Shown: in pieces, positions 1 through 8,960 of the stretch
Layout: every line of letters starts with the position of its first letter
Position numbering within the stretch: position 1 is the stretch's first letter
Source: an uncultured Blastocatellia bacterium
GTDB lineage: Bacteria; Acidobacteriota; Blastocatellia; HR10
Direction of reading: 5' to 3'
DNA length: 64,000 nucleotides
NCBI GenBank assembly: GCA_937934295.1
Contig: CALHAI010000004.1
Location: forward strand, 248,001 to 312,000
Notes under the pieces: generated by a model
Databases searched by the model: none
Told to the model about the DNA's origin: nothing
Seen by the model: only the letters and a program-made list of their open reading frames with translations
Program-made: the position numbers and the translations under genes

Positions 1-978
1 GCCGTGACGCGCTTCATCCTCGAGCGGGCCCGTGAGGTCGGCACCGTGCGCGTCTATCCCATTGGCGCGATCACACAAGGGTTGAATGGAGAAGCTCTGG
101 CCGAGATCGGTGAGATGCGGGAAGCCGGCATTGTCGCCATCAGCGACGATGGTCAACCTGTCATGAATGCCCAGCTCATGCGTCGTGCTATGGAGTATGC
201 CCGGCAATTGGACATTCCCGTCGTTGATCACTGCGAGGATAAACATCTCTCAGCCGGAGGCGTCATGAATGAAGGCCTGTGGTCCCTCCGCCTCGGGTTG
301 AAGGGCATTCCTGCCGCAGCCGAGGAGGTGCACATAGCGCGAGACATCATCCTGGCCGAGCTGACCGGTGCCCATGTACATCTGGCCCATGTGAGCACGG
401 CCTTCTCGATCGAGCTGGTGCGCCAAGCGAAACGTCGCGGCGTGCGGGTCAGTTGCGAAGTCACGCCGCATCACTTCACCCTCACGGAGGAAGCGGTCCG
501 CGACTACGATACCAACGCCAAGATGAACCCCCCATTGCGAACGGAACGGGATGTCCGGGCGATCCATGAGGCCCTCGCCGACGGAACCATTGACGCCATC
601 GCGACGGATCATGCTCCACATCATCCCGATGAGAAGGCGCTCGAGTTCGAGCGCGCGCCCTTTGGCATCGTGGGGTTGGAGACGGCTGTCAGTCTCGCCA
701 TGGATCGCCTCGTGCATCAGGGCATCATCGGATGGATGCGCTTGGTCGAACTCTTCTCGACCAATCCCGCCCGCATCGCGAATCTCCCCGGAGGGACCTT
801 AAGGCCGGGCACTGTCGCTGACATCACCATCTTGGATCCGACGCACCCGTTCATCGTCCGGGCCGAACAGTTTCGCTCAAAGGGTCGCAATACGCCCTTT
901 GAGGGATGGCGTCTCACCGGGGCCGTGCGGGCAACCCTGGTCGCCGGTCGCATGGTCTACCACGCGCATTTCCCCTGA
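1..978 (+). CDS. pyrC: Dihydroorotase, 5'-truncated by the window edge
   Basis: Catalyses reversible cyclisation of carbamoyl-aspartate to dihydroorotate in pyrimidine synthesis, in the cytoplasm. The frame is open to base 1, so the GTG at base 4 is probably not the true start. About 325 residues are visible against roughly 420-430 for full-length enzymes, and the N-terminal HxH metal motif lies outside the window. Visible family motifs are DHCED, GGVMNEG, HLAHVST (metal-binding His), EVTPHH, NPPLR and ATDHAPHH, which holds the catalytic Asp. The C-terminal part has the usual [11 protein letters not shown] beta-sandwich segment. The next gene is convergent, only 13 bases away. Confidence 0.93.
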   Translation, partial: AVTRFILERAREVGTVRVYPIGAITQGLNGEALAEIGEMREAGIVAISDDGQPVMNAQLMRRAMEYARQLDIPVVDHCEDKHLSAGGVMNEGLWSLRLGLKGIPAAAEEVHIARDIILAELTGAHVHLAHVSTAFSIELVRQAKRRGVRVSCEVTPHHFTLTEEAVRDYDTNAKMNPPLRTERDVRAIHEALADGTIDAIATDHAPHHPDEKALEFERAPFGIVGLETAVSLAMDRLVHQGIIGWMRLVELFSTNPARIANLPGGTLRPGTVADITILDPTHPFIVRAEQFRSKGRNTPFEGWRLTGAVRATLVAGRMVYHAHFP

Positions 979-991
979 GTCGATCGCCCGC

Positions 992-1552
992 TCAACACCG
1001 CCGCTTCAAAAGCCGTCGGAGCCGCAGCCGCGCCTTGTGCAGCTGAGATTTCGTCGTCCCGACGGTGACCCCCAGCATCCGGGCGATCTCCTCGTGCCCG
1101 TAGCCCTCCATATCATGCAGCACGAGGATCGTTCGATAGCCGATGGGTAAGGCCATTAACGCGCGCTCCAAAGCAATGCGGTCTACGATCCGAGACATCC
1201 CCTCATCAGTTCGACGAGCCTCCAGAAGAGCCTTCACCTCAGCATCCTCCATCGGCTCATAGTTCGGTCGTCGCCGCCGAAGATGCATCAAGACTAAGTT
1301 CGTCGTCAGCCGGTGCAACCATGTCGTGAAGGCCGCATCTCCCCGAAAGCTCCCAATCTTTCGATAGAGGTGGAGGAACACTTCCTGCGTCAGATCCTCC
1401 GCATCGGCGACGTTGCCGGCAAGTCGCAGGCACAACGCATACACTCGCCGGTGGTACATCTGATAGAGCCGCTCGAACGCCTCCATCTTCCCTTGGGCCG
1501 AAGCCCGAGCCAACTCCAAATCTGAAATGGCGTGAACTGCCGCTGTCGCCAT
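992..1552 (-). CDS. ECF-type RNA polymerase sigma factor
   Basis: A 186-residue sigma-70 family protein containing only regions 2 and 4. Region 2 (about residues 25-98) carries DAEDLTQEVFLHLYRKIGSF and TTWLHRLTTNL. Region 4 (about 125-183) carries the helix-turn-helix GYGHEEIARMLGVTVGTTKSQLHKARLRLR. A GGAGGG Shine-Dalgarno sits about 9 nt before the ATG. No anti-sigma gene is adjacent. Upstream on the same strand are two paralogous mini-genes, separated from it by a strong hairpin, so all three may share a transcript. The regulon cannot be read from the sequence. Confidence 0.92.
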   Translation of the reverse strand: MATAAVHAISDLELARASAQGKMEAFERLYQMYHRRVYALCLRLAGNVADAEDLTQEVFLHLYRKIGSFRGDAAFTTWLHRLTTNLVLMHLRRRRPNYEPMEDAEVKALLEARRTDEGMSRIVDRIALERALMALPIGYRTILVLHDMEGYGHEEIARMLGVTVGTTKSQLHKARLRLRRLLKRRC

Positions 1553-1580
1553 ATCCCTTCGCCCTCCTGGTGAGAAAATG

Positions 1581-1601
1581 GGGACCCCTAAATGGGGTCC
1601 C
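1581..1601 (-). terminator. Hairpin between mini-gene 2 and the ECF sigma gene
   Basis: Perfect 8-bp inverted repeat GGGACCCC-TAAAT-GGGGTCCC. Read on the minus strand it is followed by CCATTTTCTC, so it resembles a weak intrinsic terminator or attenuator. It lies 29 nt upstream of the sigma-factor ATG, where it could limit read-through from the mini-genes. Confidence 0.6.
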
Positions 1602-1664
1602 GTGAGGAGGCTTATGAAGAAGCTCGACGCTGTGCACGTCGGCGCGAACTGTCCCTAAGCGACA

Positions 1665-1763
1665 CTAGGGAATCGGACATTGTCCGGATCCCAAGAGTGC
1701 GGCCAACGCCAGCAGAGCCAAAAGGAGCGCTGCTAAGTCGAGTTGTCCGAATTGGGTCCGCAT
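1665..1763 (-). CDS. Small hydrophobic peptide (32 aa), paralogue 2 of a tandem pair
   Basis: Not in the ORF track. ATG at 1763 is preceded by AAAGGAGGAAGAGACC, a near-ideal Shine-Dalgarno with about 8-nt spacing, and the frame stops at TAG 1665. The peptide has a short polar N-terminus, then GQLDLA, a Leu/Ala-rich stretch of about 16 residues, and the ending GSGQCPIP. It is clearly homologous to the peptide encoded at 1812-1922 across about 27 positions. The two share the frame layout and the ribosome-binding site. Function is unknown. Options include a membrane micro-peptide, a signalling peptide, or a type I toxin-like peptide. It precedes the ECF sigma gene on the same strand. Confidence 0.75.
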   Translation of the reverse strand: MRTQFGQLDLAALLLALLALAALLGSGQCPIP

Positions 1764-1811
1764 GGTCTCTTCCTCCTTTGCTGTGAGATGTCACGAGCCC
1801 ATTGGGCCTCG

Positions 1812-1922
1812 TTATTGCGTCGCACCTGGGATTGGGCATGAGCCACTTCCCAGAAGCTGCAAAGCAGCGAGCAACGCCAGAAGTAGCGTCGCCAGATCAA
1901 GCTGTCCCTTCTCTCGTCCCAT
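1812..1922 (-). CDS. Small hydrophobic peptide (36 aa), paralogue 1 of a tandem pair
   Basis: Not in the ORF track. ATG at 1922 follows AAAGGAGGGAAGAGC, a strong Shine-Dalgarno, and the frame ends at TAA 1812. Layout matches paralogue 2: a charged start, then GQLDLA, a Leu/Ala core, and GSGSCPIP followed by GATQ. The conserved Cys-Pro-Ile-Pro after a hydrophobic segment is the distinguishing signature. A TTGACT-N16-TATACT promoter lies about 40 nt upstream. I recognise no family. Conservation between the two copies, including the ribosome-binding sites, argues that they are real genes. Confidence 0.77.
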   Translation of the reverse strand: MGREKGQLDLATLLLALLAALQLLGSGSCPIPGATQ

Positions 1923-1962
1923 GCTCTTCCCTCCTTTGTTTTGTTTTCCAAACTGCGCCTAT

Positions 1963-1990
1963 AGTATATCATAATTTCCCAAAAAGTCAA
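1963..1990 (-). promoter_or_regulatory. Sigma-70-type promoter for the mini-genes
   Basis: On the minus strand TTGACT and TATACT are separated by 16 bp, in an AT-rich island within otherwise GC-rich DNA. The predicted transcript starts about 30 nt before the mini-gene 1 ATG. It diverges from the groES promoter, about 95 bp away. Confidence 0.65.
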
Positions 1991-1994
1991 GAGG

Positions 1995-2030
1995 TAAAAT
2001 TTAACAAGGTGAAAGTAAATAAAATTTAAC
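1995..2030 (+). repeat. 11-bp direct repeat TAAAATTTAAC
   Basis: Two identical copies (1995-2005 and 2020-2030) with a 25-bp period, so about 2.4 helical turns. They lie between the divergent mini-gene and groES promoters. This could be a regulator-binding site or an UP-like element. Nothing shows which. Confidence 0.45.
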
Positions 2031-2084
2031 ACCTGGAAGAGAGTGGAAGCCAAGCGGATCACGGGAAAATAGGGGAGGCACATC

Positions 2085-2113
2085 TTGACAGTGAGAGACG
2101 CAGATTATATAAT
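2085..2113 (+). promoter_or_regulatory. Perfect consensus sigma-70 promoter of groES-groEL
   Basis: TTGACA, a 17-bp spacer, then TATAAT, an exact match to the housekeeping consensus. Transcription would begin near 2120, about 45 nt before the groES ATG. The ORF track start at 2085 is the -35 box itself, so that start is wrong. No CIRCE element (TTAGCACTC-N9-GAGTGCTAA) is visible nearby. Confidence 0.88.
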
Positions 2114-2165
2114 TCGACCTGAATCAAGTTTAGATGATGGGAGAACTTTGATGCAGGAGGTGGGT

Positions 2166-2489
2166 ATGGCTTTGAATATTCGTCCCTTACATGATCGCGT
2201 CGTCGTGAAGCGGTTGGAAGAGGAGGAGCAAGTCCGTGGAGGGATCATCATCCCGGACACGGCGAAGGAGAAGCCCCAGCAAGGGGAGGTCGTCGCCGTG
2301 GGGAACGGGAAGATTCTGGAGAACGGCACGAAGATCCCCCTTGACGTGAAGGTCGGGGATCGTGTGCTTTTCGGCAAATATGCCGGGACGGAAGTCCGAA
2401 TTGATGATGAGGAGTACTTGATCATGCGCGAGGATGAGATCCTCGCGGTGATCGAAACGGCCTCGAAGGCCAAGTCGGCTAGCAAATGA
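2166..2489 (+). CDS. groES: Co-chaperonin GroES (Cpn10)
   Basis: Forms the heptameric lid of the GroEL cage. The 107-residue product begins [20 protein letters not shown] and has the mobile-loop segment [28 protein letters not shown]. It continues with the conserved [14 protein letters not shown] and EDEILAVIE. The start at 2166 is chosen because AGGAGG lies 5 nt upstream and the longer ORF would begin inside the promoter. groEL follows after 29 nt in the usual bicistronic order. Confidence 0.97.
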   Translation: MALNIRPLHDRVVVKRLEEEEQVRGGIIIPDTAKEKPQQGEVVAVGNGKILENGTKIPLDVKVGDRVLFGKYAGTEVRIDDEEYLIMREDEILAVIETASKAKSASK

Positions 2490-2500
2490 AAAACTCTTGA

Positions 2501-4141
<1,641 letters not shown>

Positions 4142-4148
4142 GCTGACG

Positions 4149-4191
4149 GGGGGCGAGGCCCTTCGGATGTGCGCCTTGCCCCCTATTTTTT
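4149..4191 (+). terminator. Rho-independent terminator of groESL
   Basis: GGGGGCGAGGC pairs with GCCTTGCCCCC (11 bp with one G-U pair) and is followed by TATTTTTT. It lies 7 nt after the groEL stop and before the convergent acyl-CoA synthetase gene. Confidence 0.9.
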
Positions 4192-4206
4192 CGTCAAGGG
4201 CCGGAC

Positions 4207-6321
4207 CTATTTCAACCGGATGCGCGCATCCACGGCTTTACTCGCTCCTGGGATGGAGGACGCCAGAAAGGGATTCACATCCAGCTCAACGATCTCGGGA
4301 AAATCCCCAGCCAATTGCGAGAGGCGCATGAGAGCTTCCTCCAGCGCGGTGAAATCCACAGGAGGTTCGCCGCGAACCCCTTTGAGGATGGAGAAGCTGC
4401 GGAGTGAGCGGATCATCTCGCGGGCATCGCGATCGGTGATCGGCCAGATGCGGAAGGCGACGTCGGCCAGGGATTCCACGTAGATGCCGCCCAAGCCGAA
4501 CATGATCAACGGACCGAATTGCGGATCTTGGACGATGCCGAGAATGACTTCGCGTCCACCGCGAATCATCTCTTGGACGAGGACGCCCTGAAGCATGTCG
4601 TTCAGTCCGTGGCGCTCGACGCGCTCCATGAGCGTTTGGAAGCCGCGGATGAGTTCCTCATCCGTGCGCACGTCGACGATGACGCCGCCGATCTCCGATT
4701 TATGGGTGAGGGTATGGGCGAGGACTTTCAGGACGACCGGGTATCCGATCTCCCGGGCGGCGGTCAAGGCGTCTTTCAAGGTGCGGGCGAAGCCGAAGCG
4801 GCACACCGGCAAGCCATAGGCATCGAGGACCGTCAACGCCTCGGCGGAATTCAACTCCGTTCGTCCCTCTTGGCGCACCGTCGCGAAGAGGCGTTCGACG
4901 ATCTCTCGCTCGACTTCGAAGGTGCGAAGATGTCCCTCTTCCCGATCACGGCGCTCGCGGTACGCGACCAAGGCTGAGAGCGCGCGGGCGGCGGATTCCG
5001 GGAACTGGTAGATGGGGAAGGTGCGACTCGGGCGCTGGTGCATCTGGCGGAAGAAGTCCTCGGGCGCCATGAAGACGCCGAGCACGGGCTTCTCATGGTG
5101 GCTTGTGACGTCGGCGATCGCGTCGGCGATCTCGTGGGGGTTCACCATGATCGGGGGGACGAAGATGACGATGGCGGCGTCCACATTCTCGTCCGCGAGC
5201 AGGAGATCGAGGGCGAAGCGATAGGTCGTCGCGTCGGCGCTCGCGATGAGATCGACGGGATTCTCAATCGTGCACTCTTCGGGCAATCGCGCGCGCAATT
5301 GCGCGCGGGTGCGCGGCGCCAGCTCGGCGATCTTCAAGCCGAAGTTGACGCAGGCGTCCGTCGCCATGATGGCCGGGCCTCCGGCATTGGTGAGGATGGC
5401 CACACGGTTTCCGTGCGGGATTGGGCAATAGACGAAAGCCATCGCGAGATCGAACAAGTCTTCGATCGAGACGGCGCGCAAAACGCCGCACTGCTCCAGC
5501 AATGCTTCGGTCGCGACGTCGAGCCCGGCGAGAGCTCCCGTATGAGAGGAAGCCGCGCGTGCGCCGGCGGCCGTGCGTCCCGCCTTCACGGCGATGATCG
5601 GCTTCTTCTTGGTCACACGTCGCGCCAATTGCGTGAACTTTCTGGGATTCCCGAAGGATTCCAGGTACATGAGGATGACGTCCGTGTGGGGATCGTCCTC
5701 CCAGTACTGGAGCAAGTCATTGCCGGAGATGTCGGCCTTATTGCCCATGGAGACGAACATGGAGAAGCCGAGGCCGAGGTGCTCGGCCATGTTCAAGATG
5801 GCCGCTCCGAGGGCACCCGATTGCGAGGTGAAGCCGATGCGCCCAGGCAGCGGGCGCGTCGGCGCGAAGGTCGCGTTCAGTCGCACGGTCGGATCCGTGT
5901 TGATGATGCCCATGCAGTTTGGGCCGATCATGCGCATGCCGTACTGTCGGATCTTCTCGACCAGCTTCTGCTCGCGTTCGAGCCCCGCCGGACCGGTCTC
6001 TTTGAAGCCCGCGGTGATGACGACCAGGCCGCGCACGCCCTTCTGCCCGCATTCATCCACGACCCGAAGGACCTCCTCCTTTGGGACGACGATGATCGCC
6101 AGGTCCACCGGATCCGGGATATCCAGGACGCTCGGGAAGCATTTGATCGAGTGGATGACCTCGGCATGCGGGTTCACGGGAAAGACCTTGCCGTTGAACT
6201 CGTACTCGACGATGTTGTGAAGGATCTCCCATCCAATGGACCCCTTCTTTCGGGAAGCGCCGATGACGGCGATAGAGCGCGGCTTGAAGATCGGGTCAAG
6301 CGGATGTCGCGTTTCGGTCAT
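4207..6321 (-). CDS. Acetyl/acyl-CoA synthetase (ADP-forming), fused alpha-beta type
   Basis: Interconverts acyl-CoA, ADP and phosphate with acid, CoA and ATP by substrate-level phosphorylation. The 704 residues hold, in order, a CoA-binding Rossmann domain (FKPRSIAVIGASRKKGSIG), two succinyl-CoA-ligase-like domains with the phospho-His motif SSHTGALAG near residue 258, and a C-terminal ATP-grasp domain (GYPVVLKVLAHTLTHKSEIGG). The fusion of alpha and beta parts in one chain is common in bacteria. Substrate specificity cannot be assigned. The gene stands alone, divergent from the kinase gene and convergent with groEL. Confidence 0.9.
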   Translation of the reverse strand: MTETRHPLDPIFKPRSIAVIGASRKKGSIGWEILHNIVEYEFNGKVFPVNPHAEVIHSIKCFPSVLDIPDPVDLAIIVVPKEEVLRVVDECGQKGVRGLVVITAGFKETGPAGLEREQKLVEKIRQYGMRMIGPNCMGIINTDPTVRLNATFAPTRPLPGRIGFTSQSGALGAAILNMAEHLGLGFSMFVSMGNKADISGNDLLQYWEDDPHTDVILMYLESFGNPRKFTQLARRVTKKKPIIAVKAGRTAAGARAASSHTGALAGLDVATEALLEQCGVLRAVSIEDLFDLAMAFVYCPIPHGNRVAILTNAGGPAIMATDACVNFGLKIAELAPRTRAQLRARLPEECTIENPVDLIASADATTYRFALDLLLADENVDAAIVIFVPPIMVNPHEIADAIADVTSHHEKPVLGVFMAPEDFFRQMHQRPSRTFPIYQFPESAARALSALVAYRERRDREEGHLRTFEVEREIVERLFATVRQEGRTELNSAEALTVLDAYGLPVCRFGFARTLKDALTAAREIGYPVVLKVLAHTLTHKSEIGGVIVDVRTDEELIRGFQTLMERVERHGLNDMLQGVLVQEMIRGGREVILGIVQDPQFGPLIMFGLGGIYVESLADVAFRIWPITDRDAREMIRSLRSFSILKGVRGEPPVDFTALEEALMRLSQLAGDFPEIVELDVNPFLASSIPGASKAVDARIRLK

Positions 6322-6372
6322 AGCCGGAGGTAATCCTATCTGAAAGGGCGGACCCTCGGCAAGCGGGGGGGA

Positions 6373-6401
6373 TTGTCCGCACCTGGGGGGAGTGATACAA
6401 T
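6373..6401 (+). promoter_or_regulatory. Promoter of the Wzc-like kinase operon
   Basis: TTGTCC, 17-bp spacer, TACAAT. The expected transcription start (about 6408) coincides with the GTG start codon of the kinase ORF, so the message may be leaderless. No Shine-Dalgarno is visible in front of the GTG or the ATG at 6417. Confidence 0.65.
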
Positions 6402-6407
6402 TCCCCT

Positions 6408-8960
6408 GTGCCGGAAATGGAGCATCTCGGCGCGAATGTCGATTATCGTTACTACCTCGATCTCCTGTATCGGGGCAAGTGGACGATTCTGGCCTCGGCG
6501 CTTCTTTGTCTCGGTCTCGCCTTCTTATCGGGATTCTTGCGCACGCCGCTTTATGAGGCGCAGGCGACGGTCTCGGTCGAGCTTCCTCCGGCGCCGATTG
6601 ATCCGACGCGTGCGGTGATGACTCCGCAGTACAACAGCTACTTCGACTACGAGTACTACTTCCAGACGCAGCTTCGCATCATCTCCGGCAGCACGCTGGC
6701 GTTGCGCGCGGCTGAGGCGCTCATGCGTTGGCCACCATATCAGGGACGAAAGCAGGAGGAGTTAGCGGCGGAGCTTCAAGCCTCGGTCGCGCCACGTCAG
6801 GTGGAGAACACGCGGATCATCGCCATTGCGGTGACGCGTGAATCGCCTCAGGAAGCGGCGTTGTGGGCGAATACGATCGCCGAAGTGTATGTCGCGAGCA
6901 ATCTCGAGGAGCGGAAGAAGAGCTTTCAGGAGACGATCGCGGCCTTGAAGGCTCTGCTTGAGCGGGCTGAGGCGAATCAGGCGCAAGTGATCGAGCAGTT
7001 GCAGCAGGTCGCTCGCGAGTTCGGCTTCGTCCCGACCGAGGCGGCCCGAGGGAGAGTGGACACAAGTGCTTTGGAGGCGGCGACGCAGACTCTTCTGGAG
7101 GCGCAACGGGAGCGGCAGCGGGCCGAAGCTCGGTATCAACAGGCTGTGGCGGCGCGGGAAGCGCCTCATCGCATCGTCGCCTTGCTCTCCGGTCCGAACG
7201 AACTCAGCGGCCTCTTGGAGCGAAGGGCGGCGCTGGAGCGGGAGCTACATGAGCTGGCGCGAAAGGGATTCTTGGAGCGAAACCCGCGCGTCATTCAGCT
7301 CCGCACACAGCTGAGCGCGGTGGAGGAGCAGATCGCGCGAGCGACTGACGCCGCTCTGGAGGCGTTCCGGAACGAGCTGGAGGCGGCCCGTCACAAAGAG
7401 GCGGAGGCCCGACGTGCGCGCGATCTCGAACAGCAGCGCGTGCAGAGCGCCAGCACCGATCCGCGGCTTCTCGACCACATCCTGCAACAGGCGGTCGCTT
7501 CGGAGATCGCGCGCGAGCTGAAGCAGACGTTGAACCGCGTGGAGTTGGGGGGACAGCTCCTTCGCAATAACGTCGCGCTTGTGGATCGCGCCGTGCCGCC
7601 TCGGGTCCCACTCAATCGTCAGAGTCCGCGCGTCCTGCTACTTGGATTGTTCGGGGGATTTCTGCTCGGCGTGGGCATCGTCGTCGCTCGGGATTTCGTG
7701 AGCAACACGATTCGGGATGCCGAGGAGATCGAACAGTTGCTGGAGCAGCCCGTGCTCGGAGAAGTCCCGCGTTCTCCTACCGTGGAGGAATTCGCTCGGC
7801 GCGAGGCTTTTCACGGGTTATGGACGAACCTCAAGCTCTTTCATCGTGGGCTCCCCGCGCATGCCGTGTTGATCACCAGTTCAGTGATGGAGGAAGGGAA
7901 GACGACGGTCGCGTGCGAGCTGGCGCGAACGGCAGCTCGGTTGGGGGCGCGTACGGTCTTGGTGGATTTGGATCTGCGCCGCCCGGATGTGCATCGCCGA
8001 TTCCCCAGACTCCAGCGTCGAGGTTCGCAGCTTGGAGCTGTCCTTGTCGTGGACGATGAGGCGGCGGTGCGGAGTTTGATCGCCAATGGGCTCGAGGTCT
8101 TTCAGCGCGATGGGCTTGGAGGGGGATGGACGCTCGGCCCGATTCTCGTGGCCGAAGACGGACAGGACGCGCTGGCGAAGCTCCGCGATAACGACATCGC
8201 CCTCGCCATCGCAGATATCAAGTTGCCAGGGATGAACGGCACGGAACTGCTGGAGCGCATCAAGGAGCTGAGTCCGCGCACGGAAGTTGTGCTGATCACC
8301 GGACACGCGTCCCTGGAGACGGCCATCGAAGCCGTGCGTCGAGGTGCGGCGGATTATCTGACCAAGCCAGTCGGACTCGATGTCTTGCGCGCGACCGTCA
8401 AGCGCGTGTTGCAGAGAAGGATGCCGGGGGTATCTCCGGAGGAAGGATCGACTTCATCGAAGGCCGAAGGCGTTGTGGCTTATCTGGCGGGCGAAGCGGG
8501 ACTTCCGGCGCTCATCTGTGAGACGGACATCCCGAATCTCCATGTCCTCCCTGCGGGGCGTCCGCCGCAGAACCCATTCCTGTTGCTCGACCGGGAGATT
8601 GTGGGTGAGCTGGTTCGATGGCTCAAGGCGCAGTTTGAATGGGTCATCATCGATTCTCCGCCGGTCGCAGCGGTGAGTGATCCTGTGGTGATCGCTCCGG
8701 TCATGGATGGGGTTCTCATCGTCGTCCGATCCAATTGGACGGATCGCAAGGTCGTGCGGCGGGCCGTCGAGCGGCTCGCCCGAGCGAACGCGCCCATCTG
8801 GGGTGTGGTGTTGAACGACGTTCGGCTGGAGGAGAGCCGCTACGAGCAATACCACTATCGCCCGCGCGAGGGAGAGGCGTCGAGGAAATCCTTGTGGAGT
8901 CGAGGCGTCGGAGCGATTCGGAGCGCTCGAGGACAGGAACCCAGAAAGAGCGAGGGATGA
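6408..8960 (+). CDS. Wzc/GumC-like chain-length determinant and tyrosine kinase with an embedded response-regulator receiver domain
   Basis: An 850-residue inner-membrane polysaccharide co-polymerase. A Wzz domain begins after TM1 (about residues 27-45), with a long Glu/Ala/Arg coiled coil (about 165-390) and TM2 near 407-425. The BY-kinase shows a Walker A variant SSVMEEGKTT (Lys498), Walker A' VLVDLDLRRP (about 518-527), Walker B WVIIDSPPV (Asp749), and a Tyr-containing tail YEQYHY. Between A' and B, at about residues 542-687, sits a complete CheY/NtrC-type receiver with acidic Asp549/Asp550, phospho-acceptor Asp603 (ADIKLPGMNG), Thr631 and Lys653. Kinase sequence resumes with YLAGE and LHVLPAG. 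The frame is uninterrupted. The start may be GTG 6408 or ATG 6417. Confidence 0.9.
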   Translation: MPEMEHLGANVDYRYYLDLLYRGKWTILASALLCLGLAFLSGFLRTPLYEAQATVSVELPPAPIDPTRAVMTPQYNSYFDYEYYFQTQLRIISGSTLALRAAEALMRWPPYQGRKQEELAAELQASVAPRQVENTRIIAIAVTRESPQEAALWANTIAEVYVASNLEERKKSFQETIAALKALLERAEANQAQVIEQLQQVAREFGFVPTEAARGRVDTSALEAATQTLLEAQRERQRAEARYQQAVAAREAPHRIVALLSGPNELSGLLERRAALERELHELARKGFLERNPRVIQLRTQLSAVEEQIARATDAALEAFRNELEAARHKEAEARRARDLEQQRVQSASTDPRLLDHILQQAVASEIARELKQTLNRVELGGQLLRNNVALVDRAVPPRVPLNRQSPRVLLLGLFGGFLLGVGIVVARDFVSNTIRDAEEIEQLLEQPVLGEVPRSPTVEEFARREAFHGLWTNLKLFHRGLPAHAVLITSSVMEEGKTTVACELARTAARLGARTVLVDLDLRRPDVHRRFPRLQRRGSQLGAVLVVDDEAAVRSLIANGLEVFQRDGLGGGWTLGPILVAEDGQDALAKLRDNDIALAIADIKLPGMNGTELLERIKELSPRTEVVLITGHASLETAIEAVRRGAADYLTKPVGLDVLRATVKRVLQRRMPGVSPEEGSTSSKAEGVVAYLAGEAGLPALICETDIPNLHVLPAGRPPQNPFLLLDREIVGELVRWLKAQFEWVIIDSPPVAAVSDPVVIAPVMDGVLIVVRSNWTDRKVVRRAVERLARANAPIWGVVLNDVRLEESRYEQYHYRPREGEASRKSLWSRGVGAIRSARGQEPRKSEG
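8031..8468 (+). other. Nested CheY-like receiver domain plus linker inside the BY-kinase
   Basis: This segment encodes about residues 542-687 of the kinase. Residues 544-670 match the receiver fold: VLVVDDE, the phospho-Asp motif, LITGHAS and YLTKPV. A linker rich in Ser, Glu and Gly follows. An atypical Gly-rich loop (about 15 residues longer than in CheY) lies between helix 1 and strand 2. Removing the segment restores a normal-looking BY-kinase order. Confidence 0.88.

Noticed and set aside
2085-2165. N-terminal extension of GroES in the ORF track
   Set aside because: This stretch is the perfect consensus promoter and leader. The 2166 ATG has a good Shine-Dalgarno and gives the normal GroES length.
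2040-2165. Possible CIRCE operator before groES
   Set aside because: I looked for TTAGCACTC-N9-GAGTGCTAA and found no match, only a weak inverted pair.
5038-6333. 431-codon plus-strand ORF opposite the acyl-CoA synthetase gene
   Set aside because: Antisense shadow in GC-rich DNA. Its product is rich in Arg, Asp and His with no domain, while the minus-strand frame has full acyl-CoA synthetase motifs.
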